Position numbers and translations under genes: made by a program. From positions 16,453,281 through 16,517,280 of the forward strand of contig CM057144.1 in assembly GCA_029964075.1 (NCBI GenBank): a stretch of DNA of 64,000 nucleotides, given 5' to 3'. Numbering within the stretch: the stretch's first letter is position 1; every line of letters begins with the position of its first letter. This document shows positions 1-21,770 of this stretch, piece after piece. The DNA comes from Patiria pectinifera. Its lineage: Eukaryota > Echinodermata > Asteroidea > Valvatida > Asterinidae. The notes under the pieces are model-generated. The model did not search any database. It saw nothing but the letters and a program-made list of their open reading frames with translations, and was not told the origin of the DNA.

Positions 1-473
1 TCAGCATTACATTTTAACAAAATAGTTTTTCTAACTCTTTAGAGATTTTTTTTCCCTGATAAGTCATCTCAATCTTGAGGTTATACTGCCCAAATCCAAT
101 TTAAACAACCTTTTTTCTTCTTCAATACTCTGTAATTTTTTTGGGTGAGAGAGAGAGTATAATTTTCTCATTATTGTCAGTCAACTCGTCACTTTTGTTG
201 GAAATGATCTTCTTTGTGAAAAGTGCCTTTCCTGTAAAACTTAAATTCCTGATCAATTTGTAGTTGTGTGAATGCAGTTTAATATGATGCAATACTTTTT
301 GTCTGCCATTATGTACCTTTTGTCCAAAATTTTGGTGATTTACCGTATCAAGCTTTATTTTGAGAGAAGTAGGGAATTGAACTTTTTTTATAAAGCTTTA
401 TTAAGCCTGTGTTTTAATTGAAACTAAATGTCACATTTTGTCATTGTTTTTATTTCTACCAAATGTGAGGCTA
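1..473. other. AT-rich left flank, no gene seen
   Basis: No open frame with splice signals and no recognisable protein similarity was found in this stretch. It is AT-rich with poly-T tracts. It ends where the first degenerate satellite unit begins, at the words caaggggttagccttac near 474-490. Confidence 0.5.
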
Positions 474-2625
474 ACAAGGGGTTAGCCTTACATTTTTTTA
501 AATGAAATTTGGACAACAATTTACTTTTCTCCAAACAGTGCAACACTTCCTTTGAAAGTAAGAGTACCACCATTCAATATACAAATACCCAATATCTAGA
601 TTTGAGCAAAAGCCATCCTTTTGGGGGGAAAAAGAAGTAACATTATAACCTTATTTTACCTGAATTTTTGTGCGAAAAGCCGAGTTGTCCGGAAATCAAT
701 TTGAATGTGTTCTACGGTCATTTGGGCATCTTTCCTACAAATTTGAAGCAATTTCATTTTTTGGCCAAAATTGAAAAAACCCAAGGGGGTTAGCCTTACA
801 TTTTTGATGAAATTTGGCCAAAAATGGACTTTTCTCTAGACAATGCAGAAATTCCTTTAGAGGTAAGAGGAGCACCCAAATTCAATAGGAATGTGTTCTA
901 GGGTCCCTTAGGCATCTTTCCTGCCAATTTGAAGCAATTTCATTTTTTGGCCAAAATGGAGAAAAAAAAACCAAGGGGTTAGCCTTACATTTTTGATGAA
1001 ATTTGGCCAAAAATGGACTTTTCTCTAAACAATGCAGAAATTATTTTAGATGTAAGAGGAGCACCCGAATTAAATTGGAATGTGTTCTAGGTTCTCTTAG
1101 GCATCTTTTCTGCAGGTTTGAAGCAATTTCAGTTTTAATGAAATTTGGCCAAAAATGGACTTTTCTCTAAACAATGCAGAAATTTCTTTAGAGGTAAGAG
1201 GAGCACCCAAATTCCATAGGAATGTGTTCTAGGGTCCCTTGGGCATCTTTCCTGCAAATTTGAAGCAATTTCATTTTTTGGCCAAAATTGAAAAAAACCA
1301 AGGGCCTTACATTTTTGATGAAATTTGGCCAAAAATGGACTTTTCTCTAAACAATGCAGAAATTCCTTTCGAGGTAAGAGGAGCACCCAAATTCAATGGG
1401 AATGTGTTCTAGGGTCCCTTAGGCATCTTTCCTGCAAGTTTGAAGCAATTTCATTTTTTGGCCAAAATTGAAAAAAAAAGCAAGGGGTTAGCCTTACATT
1501 TTTGATGAAATTTGGCCAAAAATGGACTTTTCTCTAAACAATGCAGAAATTCCTTTAGAGGTAAGAGGAGCACCCAAATTCAATAGGAATGTGTTCTAGG
1601 GTCCCTTAGGCATCTTTCCTGCAAGTTTGAAGCAATTTCATTTTTTGGCCAAAATTGAAAAAAAACAAGGGGTTAGCCTTACATTTTTGATGAATTTTGG
1701 CCAAAAATGGACTTTTCTCTGAACAATGCAGAAATTCCTTTAGAGGTAAGAGGAGCACCCAAATTAAATGGGAATGTGTTCTAGGGTCCCTTAAGCATCT
1801 TTCCTGCAAATTTGAAGCAATTTCATTTTTTGGCCAAAATTGAAAAAAAAACAAGGGGTTAGCCTTACATTTTTGATGAAATTTGGCCAAAAATGGACTT
1901 TTCTCTAAACAATGCAGAAATTCCTTTAGAGGTAAGAGGAGCACCCAAATTAAATGGGAATGTGTTCTAGGGTCCCTTAGGCATCTTTCCTGCAAGTTTG
2001 AAGCAATTTCATTTTTTGGCCAAAATTGAAAAAAAAACAAGGGGTTAGCCTTACATTTTTGATGAAATTTGGCCAAAAATGGACTTTTCTCTAAACAATG
2101 CAGAAATTCCTTTAGAGGTAAGAGGAGCACCCCAATTCAATGGGAATGTGTTCTAGGGTCCCTTAGGCATCTTTCCTGCAAGTTTGAAGCAATTTAATTT
2201 TTTGGCCAAAATTGAAAAAAAACAAGGGGTTAGCCTTACATTTTTGATGAAATTTGGCCAAAAATGGACTTTTCTCTAAACAATGCAGAAATTCCTTTAG
2301 AGGTAAGAGGAGCACCCCAATTCAATGGGAATGTGTTCTAGGGTCCCTTAGGCATCTTTCCTGCAAGTTTGAAGCAATTTCATTTTTAGGCCAAAATTGA
2401 AAAAAAACAAGGGGTTAGCCTTACATTTTTGATGAAATTTGGCCAAAAATTGACTTTTCTCTAAACAATGCAGAAATTCCTTTAGAGGTAAGAGGAGCAC
2501 CCAAATTCAATGGGAATGTGTTCTAGGGTCCCTTAGGCATCTTTCCTGCAAGTTTGAAGCAATTTCATTTTTTGGCCAAAATTGAAAAAAAACAAGGGGT
2601 TAGCCTTACATTTTTGATGAAATTT

Positions 2626-4560
2626 GGCCGAAAATTGACTTTTCTCTAAACAATGCAGAAATTCCTTTAGAGGTAAGAGGAGCACCCCACTTCAATGGGA
2701 ATGTGTGCTAGGGTCCCTTAGGCATCTTTCCTGCAAGTTTGAAGCAATTTCATTTTTTGGCCAAAATTGAAAAAAAAACAAGGGGTTAGCCTTACATTTT
2801 TGATGAAATTTGGCCAAAAATGGACTTTTCTCTAAACAATGCAGAAATTCCTTTCGAGGTAAGAGGAGCACCCAAATTCAATGGGAATGTGTTCTAGGGT
2901 CCCTTAGGCATCTTTCCTGCAAGTTTGAAGCAATTTCATTTTTTGGCCAAAATTAAAAAAAAACAAGGGGTTAGCCTTATATTTTTGATGAAATTTGGCC
3001 AAAAATGGACTTTTCTCTAAACAATGCAGAAATTCCTTTAGAGGTAAGAGGAGCACCCAAATTAAATGGTAATGTGTCCTAGGGTCCCTTAGGCATCTTT
3101 CCTGCAAGTTTGAAGCAATTTCATTTTTTGGCCAAAATTGAAAAAAAAACAAGGGGTTAGCCTTACATTTTTGATGAAATTTGGCCAAAAATGGACTTTT
3201 CTCTAAACAATGCAGAAATTCCTTTCGAGGTAAGAGGAGCACCCAAATTCAATGGGAATGTGTTCTAGGGTCCCTTAGGCATCTTTCCTGCAAGTTTGAA
3301 GCAATTTCATTTTTTGGCCAAAATTGAAAAAAAACAAGGGGTTAGCCTTACATTTTTGATGAAATTTGGCCAAAAATGGACTTTTCTCTAAACAATGCAG
3401 AAATTCCTTTAGAGGTAAGAGGAGCACCCAAATTAAATGGGAATGTATTCTAGGGTCCCTTAGGCATCTTTCCTGCAAGTTTGAAGCAATTTAATTTTTA
3501 GGCCAAAATTGAAAAAAAAACAAGGGGTTAGCCTTACATTTTTGATGAAATTTGGCCAAAAATGGACTTTTCTCTAAACAATGCAGAAATTCCTTTAGAG
3601 GTAAGAGGAGCACCCCAATTCAATGGGAATGTATTCTAGGGTCCCTTAGGCATCTTTCCTGCAAGTTTGAAGCAATTTCATTTTTAGGCCAAAATTGAAA
3701 AAAAACAAGGGGTTAGCCTTACATTTTTGATGAAATTTGGCCAAAAATGGACTTTTCTCTAAACAATGCAGAAATTCCTTTAGAGGTAAGAGGAGCACCC
3801 AAATTCAATGGGAATGTGTTCTAGGGTCCCTTAGGCATCTTTCCTGCAAGTTTGAAGCAATTTCATTTTTTGGCCAAAATTGAAAAAAAACAAGGGGTTA
3901 GCCTTACATTTTTGATGAAATTTGGCCAAAAATTGACTTTTCTCTAAACAATGCAGAAATTCCTTTAGAGGTAAGAGGAGCACCCAAATTCAATGGGAAT
4001 GTGTTCTAGGGTCCCTTAGGCATCTTTCCTGCAAGTTTGAAGCAATTTAATTTTTTGGCCAAAATTGAAAAAAACCAAGGGCCTTACATTTTTGATGAAA
4101 TTTGGCCGAAAATTGACTTTTCTCTAAACAATGCAGAAATTCCTTTAGAGGTAAGAGGAGCACCCCAATTCAATGGGAATGTGTTCTAGGGTCCCTTAGG
4201 CATCTTTCCTGCAAGTTTGAAGCAATTTCATTTTTTGGCCAAAATTGAAAAAAAACAAGGGGTTAGCCTTACATTTTTGATGAAATTTGGCCAAAAATGG
4301 ACTTTTCTCTAAACAATGCAGAAATTCCTTTCGAGGTAAGAGGAGCACCCAAATTGAATGGGAATGTGTTCTAGGGTCCCTTAGGCATCTTTCCTGCAAG
4401 TTTGAAGCAATTTCATTTTTTGGCCAAAATTAAAAAAAAACAAGGGGTTAGCCTTACATTTTTGATGAAATTTGGCCAAAAATGGACTTTTCTCTAAACA
4501 ATGCAGAAATTCCTTTAGAGGTAAGAGGAGCACCCAAATTAAATGGTAATGTGTCCTAGG
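2626..4560. repeat. Higher-order duplication in the satellite, about 1.48 kb (8 units)
   Basis: Rare unit variants recur in the same order one block apart. The ggccg variant is at 2626 and 4104. The cctttcgagg variant is near 2850 and 4328. The aattaaaaaaaaacaag spacer is near 2952 and 4430. The aatggtaatgtgtcc variant is near 3066 and 4542. All offsets are about 1,475-1,480 bp, or eight units, as expected for block duplication or unequal exchange. Confidence 0.8.
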
Positions 4561-7500
4561 GTCCCTTAGGCATCTTTCCTGCAAGTTTGAAGCAATTTCA
4601 TTTTTTGGCCAAAATTGAAAAAAAAGCAAGGGGTTAGCCTTACATTTTTGATGAAATTTGGCCAAAAATGGACTTTTCTCTAAACAATGCAGAAATTCCT
4701 TTAGAGGTAAGAGGAGCACCCAAATTCAATGGGAATGTGTTCTAGGGTCCCTTAGGCATCTTTCCTGCAAGTTTGAAGCAATTTCATTTTTTGGCCAAAA
4801 TTGAAAAAAAACAAGGGGTTAGCCTTACATTTTTGATGAAATTTGGGTAAACATGGACTTTTCTCTAAACAATGCAGAAATTCGTTCAGAGGTAAGAGGA
4901 GCACCCAAATTCAATGGGAATGTGTCCTAGGGTCCCTTAGGCATCTTTCCTGCAAGTTTGAAGCAATTTCATTTTTGGCCAAAATTGAAAAAAACAAGGG
5001 GTTAGCCTTACATTTTTGATGAAATTTGGCCAAAAATGGACTTTTCTAAACAATGCAAAAATTCCTTTAGAGGTAAGAGGAGCACCCCAATTCAATGGGA
5101 ATGTGTTCTAGGGTCCCTTAGCCATCTTTCCTGCAAGTTTGAAGCAATTTCATTTTTGGCCAAAATTGAAAAAAAACAAGCGGTTAGCCTTACATTTTTG
5201 ATGAAATTTGGCCAAAATGGACTTTTCTCTAAACAATGCAGAAATTCCTTTAGAGGTAAGAGGAGCACCCAAATTCAATGGGAATGTGTTCTAGGGTCCC
5301 TTAGGCATCTTTCCTGCAAGTTTGAAGCAATTTCATTTTTTGGCCAAAATTGAAAAAAACAAGGGGTTAGCCTTACATTTTTGATGAAATTTGGCCAAAA
5401 ATGGACTTTTCTCTAAACAATGCAGAAATTCCTTTAGAGGTAAGAGGAGCACCCAAATTCAATGGGAATGTGTTCTAGGGTCCCTTAGGCATCTTTCCTG
5501 CAAGTTTGAAGCAATTTCATTTTTTGGCCAAAATTGAAAAAAACAAGGGGTTAGCCTTACATTTTTGATGAAATTTGGCCAAAAATGGACTTTTCTCTAA
5601 ACAATGCAGAAATTCCTTTAGAGGTAAGAGGAGCACCCAAATTCAATGGGAATGTGTTCTAGGGTCCCTTAGGCATCTTTCCTGCAAGTTTGAAGCAATT
5701 TCATTTTTTGGCCAAAATTGAAAAAAAAACAAGGGGTTAGCCTTACATTTTTGATGAAATTTGGCCAAAAATGGACTTTTCTCTAAACAATGCAGAAATT
5801 CCTTTAGAGGTAAGAGGAGCACCCAAATTCAATGGGAATGTGTTCTAGGGTCCCTTAGGCATCTTTCCTGCAAGTTTGAAGCAATTTCATTTTTTGGCCA
5901 AAATTGAAAAAAAAACAAGGGGTTAGCCTTACATTTTTATCAAAATTTGGCCAAAAATTGACTTTTCTCTAAACAATGCAGAAATTCCTTTAGAGGTAAG
6001 AGGAGCACCCAAATTCAATGGGAATGTGTTCTAGGGTCCCTTAGGCATCTTTCCTGCAAGTTTGAAGCAATTTCATTTTTTGGCCAAAATTGAAAAAAAC
6101 AAGGGGTTAGCCTTACATTTTTGATGAAATTTGGCCAAAAATGGACTTTTCTCTAAACAATGCAGAAATTCCTTTAGAGGTAAGAGGAGCACCCAAATTC
6201 AATGGGAATGTGTTCTAGGGTCCCTTAGGCATCTTTCCTGCAAGTTTGAAGCAATTTCATTTTTTGACCAAAATTGACAAAAATTGCAAGGGGTTAGCCT
6301 TACATTTTTGATGAAATTTGGCCAAAAATGGACTTTTCTCTAAACAATGCAGAAATTCCTTTAGAGGTAAGAGGAGCACCCAAATTCAATGGGAATGTGT
6401 TCTAGGGTCCCTTAGGCATCTTTCCTGCAAGTTTGAAGCAATTTCATTTTTTTTTCCAAAATTGAAAAAAAGCAAGGGGTTAGCCTTACATTTTTGATGA
6501 AATTTGGCCAAAAATGGACTTTTCTCTAAACAATGCAGAAATTCCTTTAGAGGTAAGAGGAGCACCCAAATTCAATGGGAATGTGTTCTAGGGTCCCTTA
6601 GGCATCTTTCCTGCAAGTTTGAAGCAATTTAATTTTTATACCAACATTTAAAAAAAAAACCAAGGGGTTAGCCTTACTTTTTTGATGAAATTTGGCCAAA
6701 AATTGACTTTTCTCTACACAATGCAGACATTCCTTAAGAGGTAAGAGGAGCACCCAAATTTAATGGGAATGTGTTCTAGGGTCCCTTAGGCATCTTTCCT
6801 GCAAGTTTGAAACAATTTAAATTTTTTGGCCAAAATCTAAAAAAAGCAAGGGGTTAGCCTTACATTTTTGGTGAAATTTGGCCAAAAATCGACTTTTCTC
6901 TAAACAGTGCAGAAGTTCCTTAAGAGGTAAGAGGAGCACCCAAATTAAATGGGAATGTGTTCTAGGGTCCCTTAGGCATCTTTCCTGCACATTTGAAGCA
7001 ATTTCATTTTTGGGCCAAAATTGAAAAAAAACAAGGGGTTAGCCTTACATTTTTGATGAAATTTGGCCAAAATGGACTTTTCTCTAAACAATGCAGAAAT
7101 TCCTTTAGAGGTAAGAGGAGCACCCAAATTCAATGGGAATGTGTTCTAGGGTCCCTTATGCATCTTTCCTGCAAGTTTGAAGCAATTTCATTTTTGTGGC
7201 CAAAATTGAAAAAAAAGCAAGGGGTTAGCCTTACAATTTTAATGAAATGTGGCCAAAAAATGACTTTTCTCTAAACAATGCAGAAATTCCTTAAGAGGTA
7301 AGAGGAGCACCCAAATTTAATGGAAATGTGTTCTAGGGTCCCTTAGGCATCTTTCCTGCACATTTGAAGCAATTTCTTTTTTTTGGCCAAAATTGAAAAA
7401 AGCAAGGGGTTAGCCTTACATTTTTGATGAAATTTGGCCAAAAATCGACTTTTCTCTAAACAGTGCAGAAATTCCATTAGAGGTAAGAGGAGCACCCAAA

Positions 7501-8904
7501 TTTAATGGGAATGTGTTTATGGGTCCCTTAGGCATCTTTCCTGCAAGTTTGAAGCAATTTGATTTTTTAGCCAAAATTGAAAAAACACAAGGGGTTAGCC
7601 TTACATTTTTGATAAAATTTGGCCCCAAAATGGACTTTTCTCTAAACAATGCAGAAATTCCTTTAGAGGTAAGAGGAGCACCCAAATTCAATGGGAATGT
7701 GTTCTAGGGTCCCTTAGGCATCTTTCCTGCAAGTTTGAAGCAATTTCATTTTTTGGCCAAAATTGAAAAAAAACAAGGGGTTAGCCTTACATTTTTGATG
7801 AAATTTGGCCAAAAATGGACTTTTCTCTAAACAATGCAGAAATTCCTTTAGAGGTAAGAGGAGCACCCAAATTCAATGGGAATGTGTTCTAGGGTCCCTT
7901 AGGCATCTTTCCTGCAAGTTTGAAGCAATTTCATTTTTTGGCCAAAATTGAAAAAAAAACAAGGGGTTAGCCTTACATTTTTGATGAAATTTGGCCAAAA
8001 ATGGACTTTTCTCTAAACAATGCAGAAATTCCTTTAGAGGTAAGAGGAGCACCCAAATTCAATGGGAATGTGTTCTAGGGTCCCTTAGGCATCTTTCCTG
8101 CACATTTGAAGCAATTTCTTTTTTTGGCAAAATTTAAAAAAAAACAAGGGGTTAGCCTTACATTTTTGATGAAATTTGGCCAAAAATTGACTTTTCTCTA
8201 AACAATGCAGAAATTCCTTAAGAGGTAAGAGGAGCACCCAAGTTTAATGAGAATGTGTTCTAGGGTCCCTAAGGCATCTTTCCTGCAAATCTGAAGCAAT
8301 TTCATTTTTTGGCCAAAATTGAAAAAAAGCAAGGGGTTAGCCTTACATTTTTGATGAAATTTGGCCAAAAATCGACTTTTCTCTAAACAGTGCAGAAATT
8401 CCATTAGAGGTAAGAGGAGCACCCAAATTTAATGGGAATGTGTTTATGGGTCCCTTAGGCATCTTTCCTGCACATTTGAAGCAATTTCTTTTTTTGGCAA
8501 AATTGAAAAAAGCAAGGGGTTAGCCTTACATTTTTGATGAAATTTGGCCAAAAATGGACTTTTCTCTAAACAATGCAGAAATTTCTTTAATAGGTAAGAT
8601 GAGCACCCACATACAATTGGAATGTGTTCCAGGGTCCCTTATGCATCTTTCCTACAAGTTTGAAACATTTAAATTTGTTGGCCAAAATTGAAAAAAGAAG
8701 GGGTTAGCCTTACATTTTTGATGAAATTTGGCCAAAAATCGACTTTTCTCCAAACAGTGCAGAAATTCCATTAGAGGTAAGAGGAGCACCCAAGTTTCAT
8801 GGGAATGTGTTCTTGGGTCCCTTAGGCATCTTTTTTGCAAGTTTGAAGCAATTTCAGTTTTTGGCCAAAATTGAAAAAAAGCAAGGGGTTAGCCTTACAT
8901 TTTT

Positions 8905-9400
8905 GATAAAATTTGGCCCCAAAATGGACTTTTCTCTAAACAATGCAGAAATTCCTTAGGAGGTGAGAGGAGCACCCAAATTAAATGGGAATGTGTTCTA
9001 GGGTCCCTTAGGCATCTTTCCTGCACATTTGAAGCAATTTCTTTTTTTGGCAAAATTGAAAAAAGCAAGGGGTTAGCCTTACATTTTTGATGAAATTTGG
9101 CCAAAAATCGACTTTTCTCCAAACAGTGCAGAAATTCCATTAGAGGTAAGAGGAGCACCCAAATTTAATGGGAATGTGTTTATGGGTCCCTTAGGCATCT
9201 TTCCTGCACATTTGAAGCAATTTCTTTTTTTGGCAAAATTGAAAAAAGCAAGGGGTTAGCCTTACATTTTTGATAAAATTTGGCCCCAAAATGGACTTTT
9301 CTCTAAACAATGCAGAAATTCCTTAGGAGGTGAGAGGAGCACCCAAATTAAATGGGAATGTGTTCTAGGGTCCCTTAGGCATCTTTCCTGCAAATCTGAA
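8905..9400. repeat. Two-unit higher-order repeat in the divergent core of the array
   Basis: The variant run gataaaatttggcccc followed by ccttaggaggtgagagg occurs at 8905 and again at 9272, two units (about 368 bp) apart. The alternating units carry cagtgcagaaattccattag. The tttatgggtccc variant recurs near 7517, 8444 and 9180, offsets of about five and four units. Confidence 0.7.
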
Positions 9401-12400
9401 GCAATTTCATTTTTGGGCCAAAACTGAAAAAAAACCAAGGGGTTAGCCTTACATTTTAAACAAAATTTGGCCAAAAATCGACTTTTCTCCAAACAGTGCA
9501 GAAATTCCATTAGAGGTAAGAGGAGCACCCAAATTAAACGGGAATGTGTTCTAGTGTCTCTTATGTATCTTTCCTTCAAGTTTGAAACAATAATTTTTTT
9601 GGCCAAAATTGAAAAAAAGCAAGGGGTTAGCCTTACATTTGTGATGAAATTTGGCCAAAAATGGACTTTTCTCTAAACAATGCGGAAATTTTATTAAGAG
9701 GTAAGAGGAGCACCCAAATTTAATGGGAATGTGTTCTAGGGTCCCTTAGGCATCTTTCCTGCAAGTTTGAAGCAATTTCATTTTTGGGCCAAAATTGAAA
9801 AAAACAAGGGGTTAGCCTTACATTTTTGATGAAATTTGGCCAAAAATGGACTTTTCTCTAAACAATGCAGAAATTCCTTTAGAGGTAAGAGGAGCACCCA
9901 AATTCAATGGGAATGTGTTCTAGGGTCCCTTAGGCATCTTTCCTGCAAGTTTGAAGCAATTTCATTTTTTGGCCAAAATTGAAAAAAATGCAAGGGGTTA
10001 GCCTTACATTTTTGATGAAATTTGGCCAAAAATGGACTTTTCTCTAAACAATGCAGAAATTCCTTTAGAGGTAAGAGGAGCACCCCAATTCAATGGGAAT
10101 GTGTTCTAGGGTCCCTTAGGCATCTTTCCTGCAAGTTTGAAGCAATTTCATTTTTTGGCCAAAATTGAAAAAAAACAAGGGGTTAGCCTTACATTTTTGA
10201 TGAAATTTGGCCAAAAATGGACTTTTCTCTAAACAATGCAGAAATTCCTTTAGAGGTAAGAGGAGCACCCAAATTCAATGGGAATGTGTTCTAGGGTCCC
10301 TTATGCATCTTTCCTACAAGTTTGAAACATTTAAATTTGTTGGCCAAAATTGAAAAAAGAAGGGGTTAGCCTTGCAGTTTTAATGAAATTTGGCCAACAA
10401 TGGACTTTTCTCTAAACAATGCAGAAATTCCTTAAGAGATTAGAGGAGCACCCAAATTCAATGGGAATGTGTTCTAGGGTCCCTTAGGCATCTTTCCTGC
10501 AAGTTTGAAGCAATTTCATTTTTTGGCCAAAATTGAAAAAAACAAGGGGTTAGCCTTACATTTTTGATGAAATTTGGCCAAAAATGGACTTTTCTCTAAA
10601 CAATGCAGAAATTCCTTTAGAGGTAAGAGGAGCACCCCAATTCAATGGGAATGTGTTCTAGGGTCCCTTAGGCATCTTTCCTGCAAGTTTGAAGCAATTT
10701 CATTTTTTGGCCAAAATTGAAAAAAAACAAGGGGTTAGCCTTACATTTGTGATGAAATTTGGCCAAAAATGGACTTTTCTCTAAACAATGCAGAAATTCC
10801 TTTAGAGGTAAGAGGAGCACCCAAATTAAATGGGAATGTGTCCTAGGGTCCCTTAGGCATCTTTCCTGCAAGTTTGAAGCAATTTCATTTTTTTTTTGCC
10901 AAAATTGAAAAAAAGCAAGGGGTTAGCCTTACATTTTTGATGAAATTTGGCCAAAAATGGACTTTTCTCAAACAATGCAGAAATTCCTTAAGAGGTAAGG
11001 GGGGCACCCAAATACAATTGGAATGTGTTCCAGGGTCCCTTATGCATCTTTCCTACAAGTTTGAAACATTTAAATTTTTTGGCCAAAATTGAAAAAAAGC
11101 AAGGGGTTAGCCATACATTTTTAATGGAATTTTGGAAAAAATGGACTTTTCTCTAAACAATGCAGAAATTCCTTTAGAGGTAAGAGGAGCACCCCAATTC
11201 AATGGGAATGTGTTCTAGGGTCCCTTAGGCATCTTTCCTGCAAGTTTGAAGCAATTTCATTTTTTGGCCAAAATTGAAAAAAAACAAGGGGTTAGCCTTA
11301 CATTTTTGATGAAATTTGGCCAAAAATTGACTTGTCTCTAAACAATGCAGAAATTCCTTTCGAGGTAAGAGGAGCACCCCAATTCAATGGGAATGTGTTC
11401 TAGGGTCCCTTAGGCATCTTTCCTGCAAGTTTGAAGCAATTTCATTTTTAGGCCAAAATTGAAAAAAAACAAGGGGTTAGCCTTACATTTTTGATGAAAT
11501 TTGGCCAAAAATGGACTTTTCTCTAAACAATGCAGAAATTCCTTTAGAGGTAAGAGGAGCACCCCAATTCAATGGGAATGTGTCCTAGGGTCCCTTAGGC
11601 ATCTTTCCTGCAAGTTTGAAGCAATTTCATTTTTTGGCCAAAATTGAAAAAAAAACAAGGGGTTAGCCTTACATTTTTGATGAAATTTGGCCAAAAATGG
11701 ACTTTTCTCTAAACAATGCAGAAATTCCTTTAGAGGTAAGAGGAGCACCCCAATTCAATGGGAATGTGTTCTAGGGTCCCTTAGGCATCTTTCCTGCAAG
11801 TTTGAAGCAATTTCATTTTTTGGCCAAAATTGAAAAAAAACAAGGGGTTAGCCTTACATTTTTGATGAAATTTGGCCAAAAATTGACTTGTCTCTAAACA
11901 ATGCAGAAATTCCTTTCGAGGTAAGAGGAGCACCCAAATTCAATAAGAATGTGTTCTAGGGTCCCTTAGGCATCTTTCCTGCAAGTTTGAAGCAATTTCA
12001 TTTTTTGGCCAAAATTGAAAAAAAAGCAAGGGGTTAGCCTTACATTTTTGATGAAATTTGGCCAAAAATTGTCTTTTCTCTAAACAATGCAGAAATTCCT
12101 TTCGAGGTAAGAGGAGCACCCAAATTCAATGGGAATGTGTTCTAGGGTCCCTTAGGCATCTTTCCTGCAAGTTTGAAGCAATTTCATTTTTTGGCCAAAA
12201 TTGAAAAAAAACAAGGGGTTAGCCTTACATTTTTGATGAAATTTGGCCAAAAATGGACTTTTCTCTAAATGCAGAAATTCCTTTCGAGGTAAGAGGAGCA
12301 CCCAAATTCAATGGGAATGTGTTCTAGGGTCCCTTAGGCATCTTTCCTGCAAGTTTGAAGCAATTTCATTTTTTGGCCAAAATTGAAAAAAAACAAGGGG

Positions 12401-12821
12401 TTAGCCTTACATTTTTGATGAAATTTGGCCAAAAATGGACTTTTCTCTAAACAATGCAGAAATTCCTTTAGAGGTAAGAGGAGCACCCCAATTCAATGGG
12501 AATGTGTTCTAGGGTCCCTTAGGCATCTTTCCTGCAAGTTTGAAGCAATTTCATTTTTAGGCCAAAATTGAAAAAAAAACAAGGGGTTAGCCTTACATTT
12601 TTGATGAAATTTGGCCAAAAATGGACTTTTCTCTAAACAATGCAGAAATTCCTTTAGAGGTAAGAGGAGCACCCAAATTCAATGGGAATGTGTTCTAGGG
12701 TCCCTTAAGCATCTTTCCTGCAAGTATGAAGCAATTTCATTTTTTGGCCAAAATCGAAGAAAAAACAAACAAGGGGTTAAATAAAAACACTGTAGCAATT
12801 CCATTGGTAGTGTACATATAA

Positions 12822-12827
12822 TTTATT
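12822..12827 (-). terminator. Candidate MCCC1 poly(A) signal (AATAAA on minus strand)
   Basis: The plus strand reads tttatt here, giving AATAAA on the minus strand about 350 nt after the MCCC1 stop codon and about 45 bp before the satellite begins. No cleavage site can be proven from sequence alone. Confidence 0.5.
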
Positions 12828-13173
12828 GGTACTATTTCTTTAAACGACAGCAATTTGCAATTTACATGATAACATATCAATGAGGTCATATCTAAAACAA
12901 GATTGTTATAAATAATCTTTGTTGCTCTATATGCACATTACAATTGTTCAAAGATACTGAAAATGGTTTCAGATCAGCTGAACAAAAACCAATGCAGTAG
13001 TCAAAGATGTTGAAATTTAAGTGAAATTGTGGGCATTGTTTTTGATTCCAGGCTTGAACATTATGGTTTCTCGGATGGAGATTTAAGGAAAGGACCACAA
13101 CAAACATTATTACATTTGGTGAGACTTTCCATGATGAGACGCTTTGGTCAGGAATTGTACCTTTGACGTCTGT

Positions 13174-21770
<8,597 letters not shown>

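Larger units (their letters stand above)
474..12779. repeat. Satellite array, 184-186 bp unit, about 65 copies
   Basis: One unit is repeated head to tail across the whole interval. Landmarks in each unit include ggcatctttcctgcaag, ttttttggccaaaattg, caaggggttagcc, tgatgaaatttggcc, cttttctctaaacaatgcag, gaggtaagaggagcaccc and aatgtgttctaggg. Spacing of the ggcatctttcctgc landmark at 5304, 5488, 5672, 5858 and 6044 gives 184, 184, 186 and 186 bp. The outermost left units (474-700) are degenerate and interrupted near 590-690. One copy near 1133 has lost about 60 bp, and another near 12,268 lacks 5 bp. Units at about 6,600-9,780 are more divergent than those on either side. There is no transposase, reverse transcriptase or other coding content. 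Long minus-strand frames inside the array follow from the 186-bp (62-codon) period and are not genes. Confidence 0.97.

Noticed and set aside
1135..11092. Repeated minus- and plus-strand open frames of 60-174 aa in the satellite
   Set aside because: They arise because many units are 186 bp (62 codons), so a chance open frame repeats. Units of 184 or 185 bp and single-base changes break it freely, which argues against selection on a protein.
474..12779. GGGGTTAG in every unit as a telomere-like repeat
   Set aside because: It occurs once per 185 bp within a complex unit and is not tandem, so it does not behave as telomeric DNA.
474..12779. CRISPR-like direct repeats
   Set aside because: Repeats are contiguous with no unique spacers, and the DNA is eukaryotic with introns.
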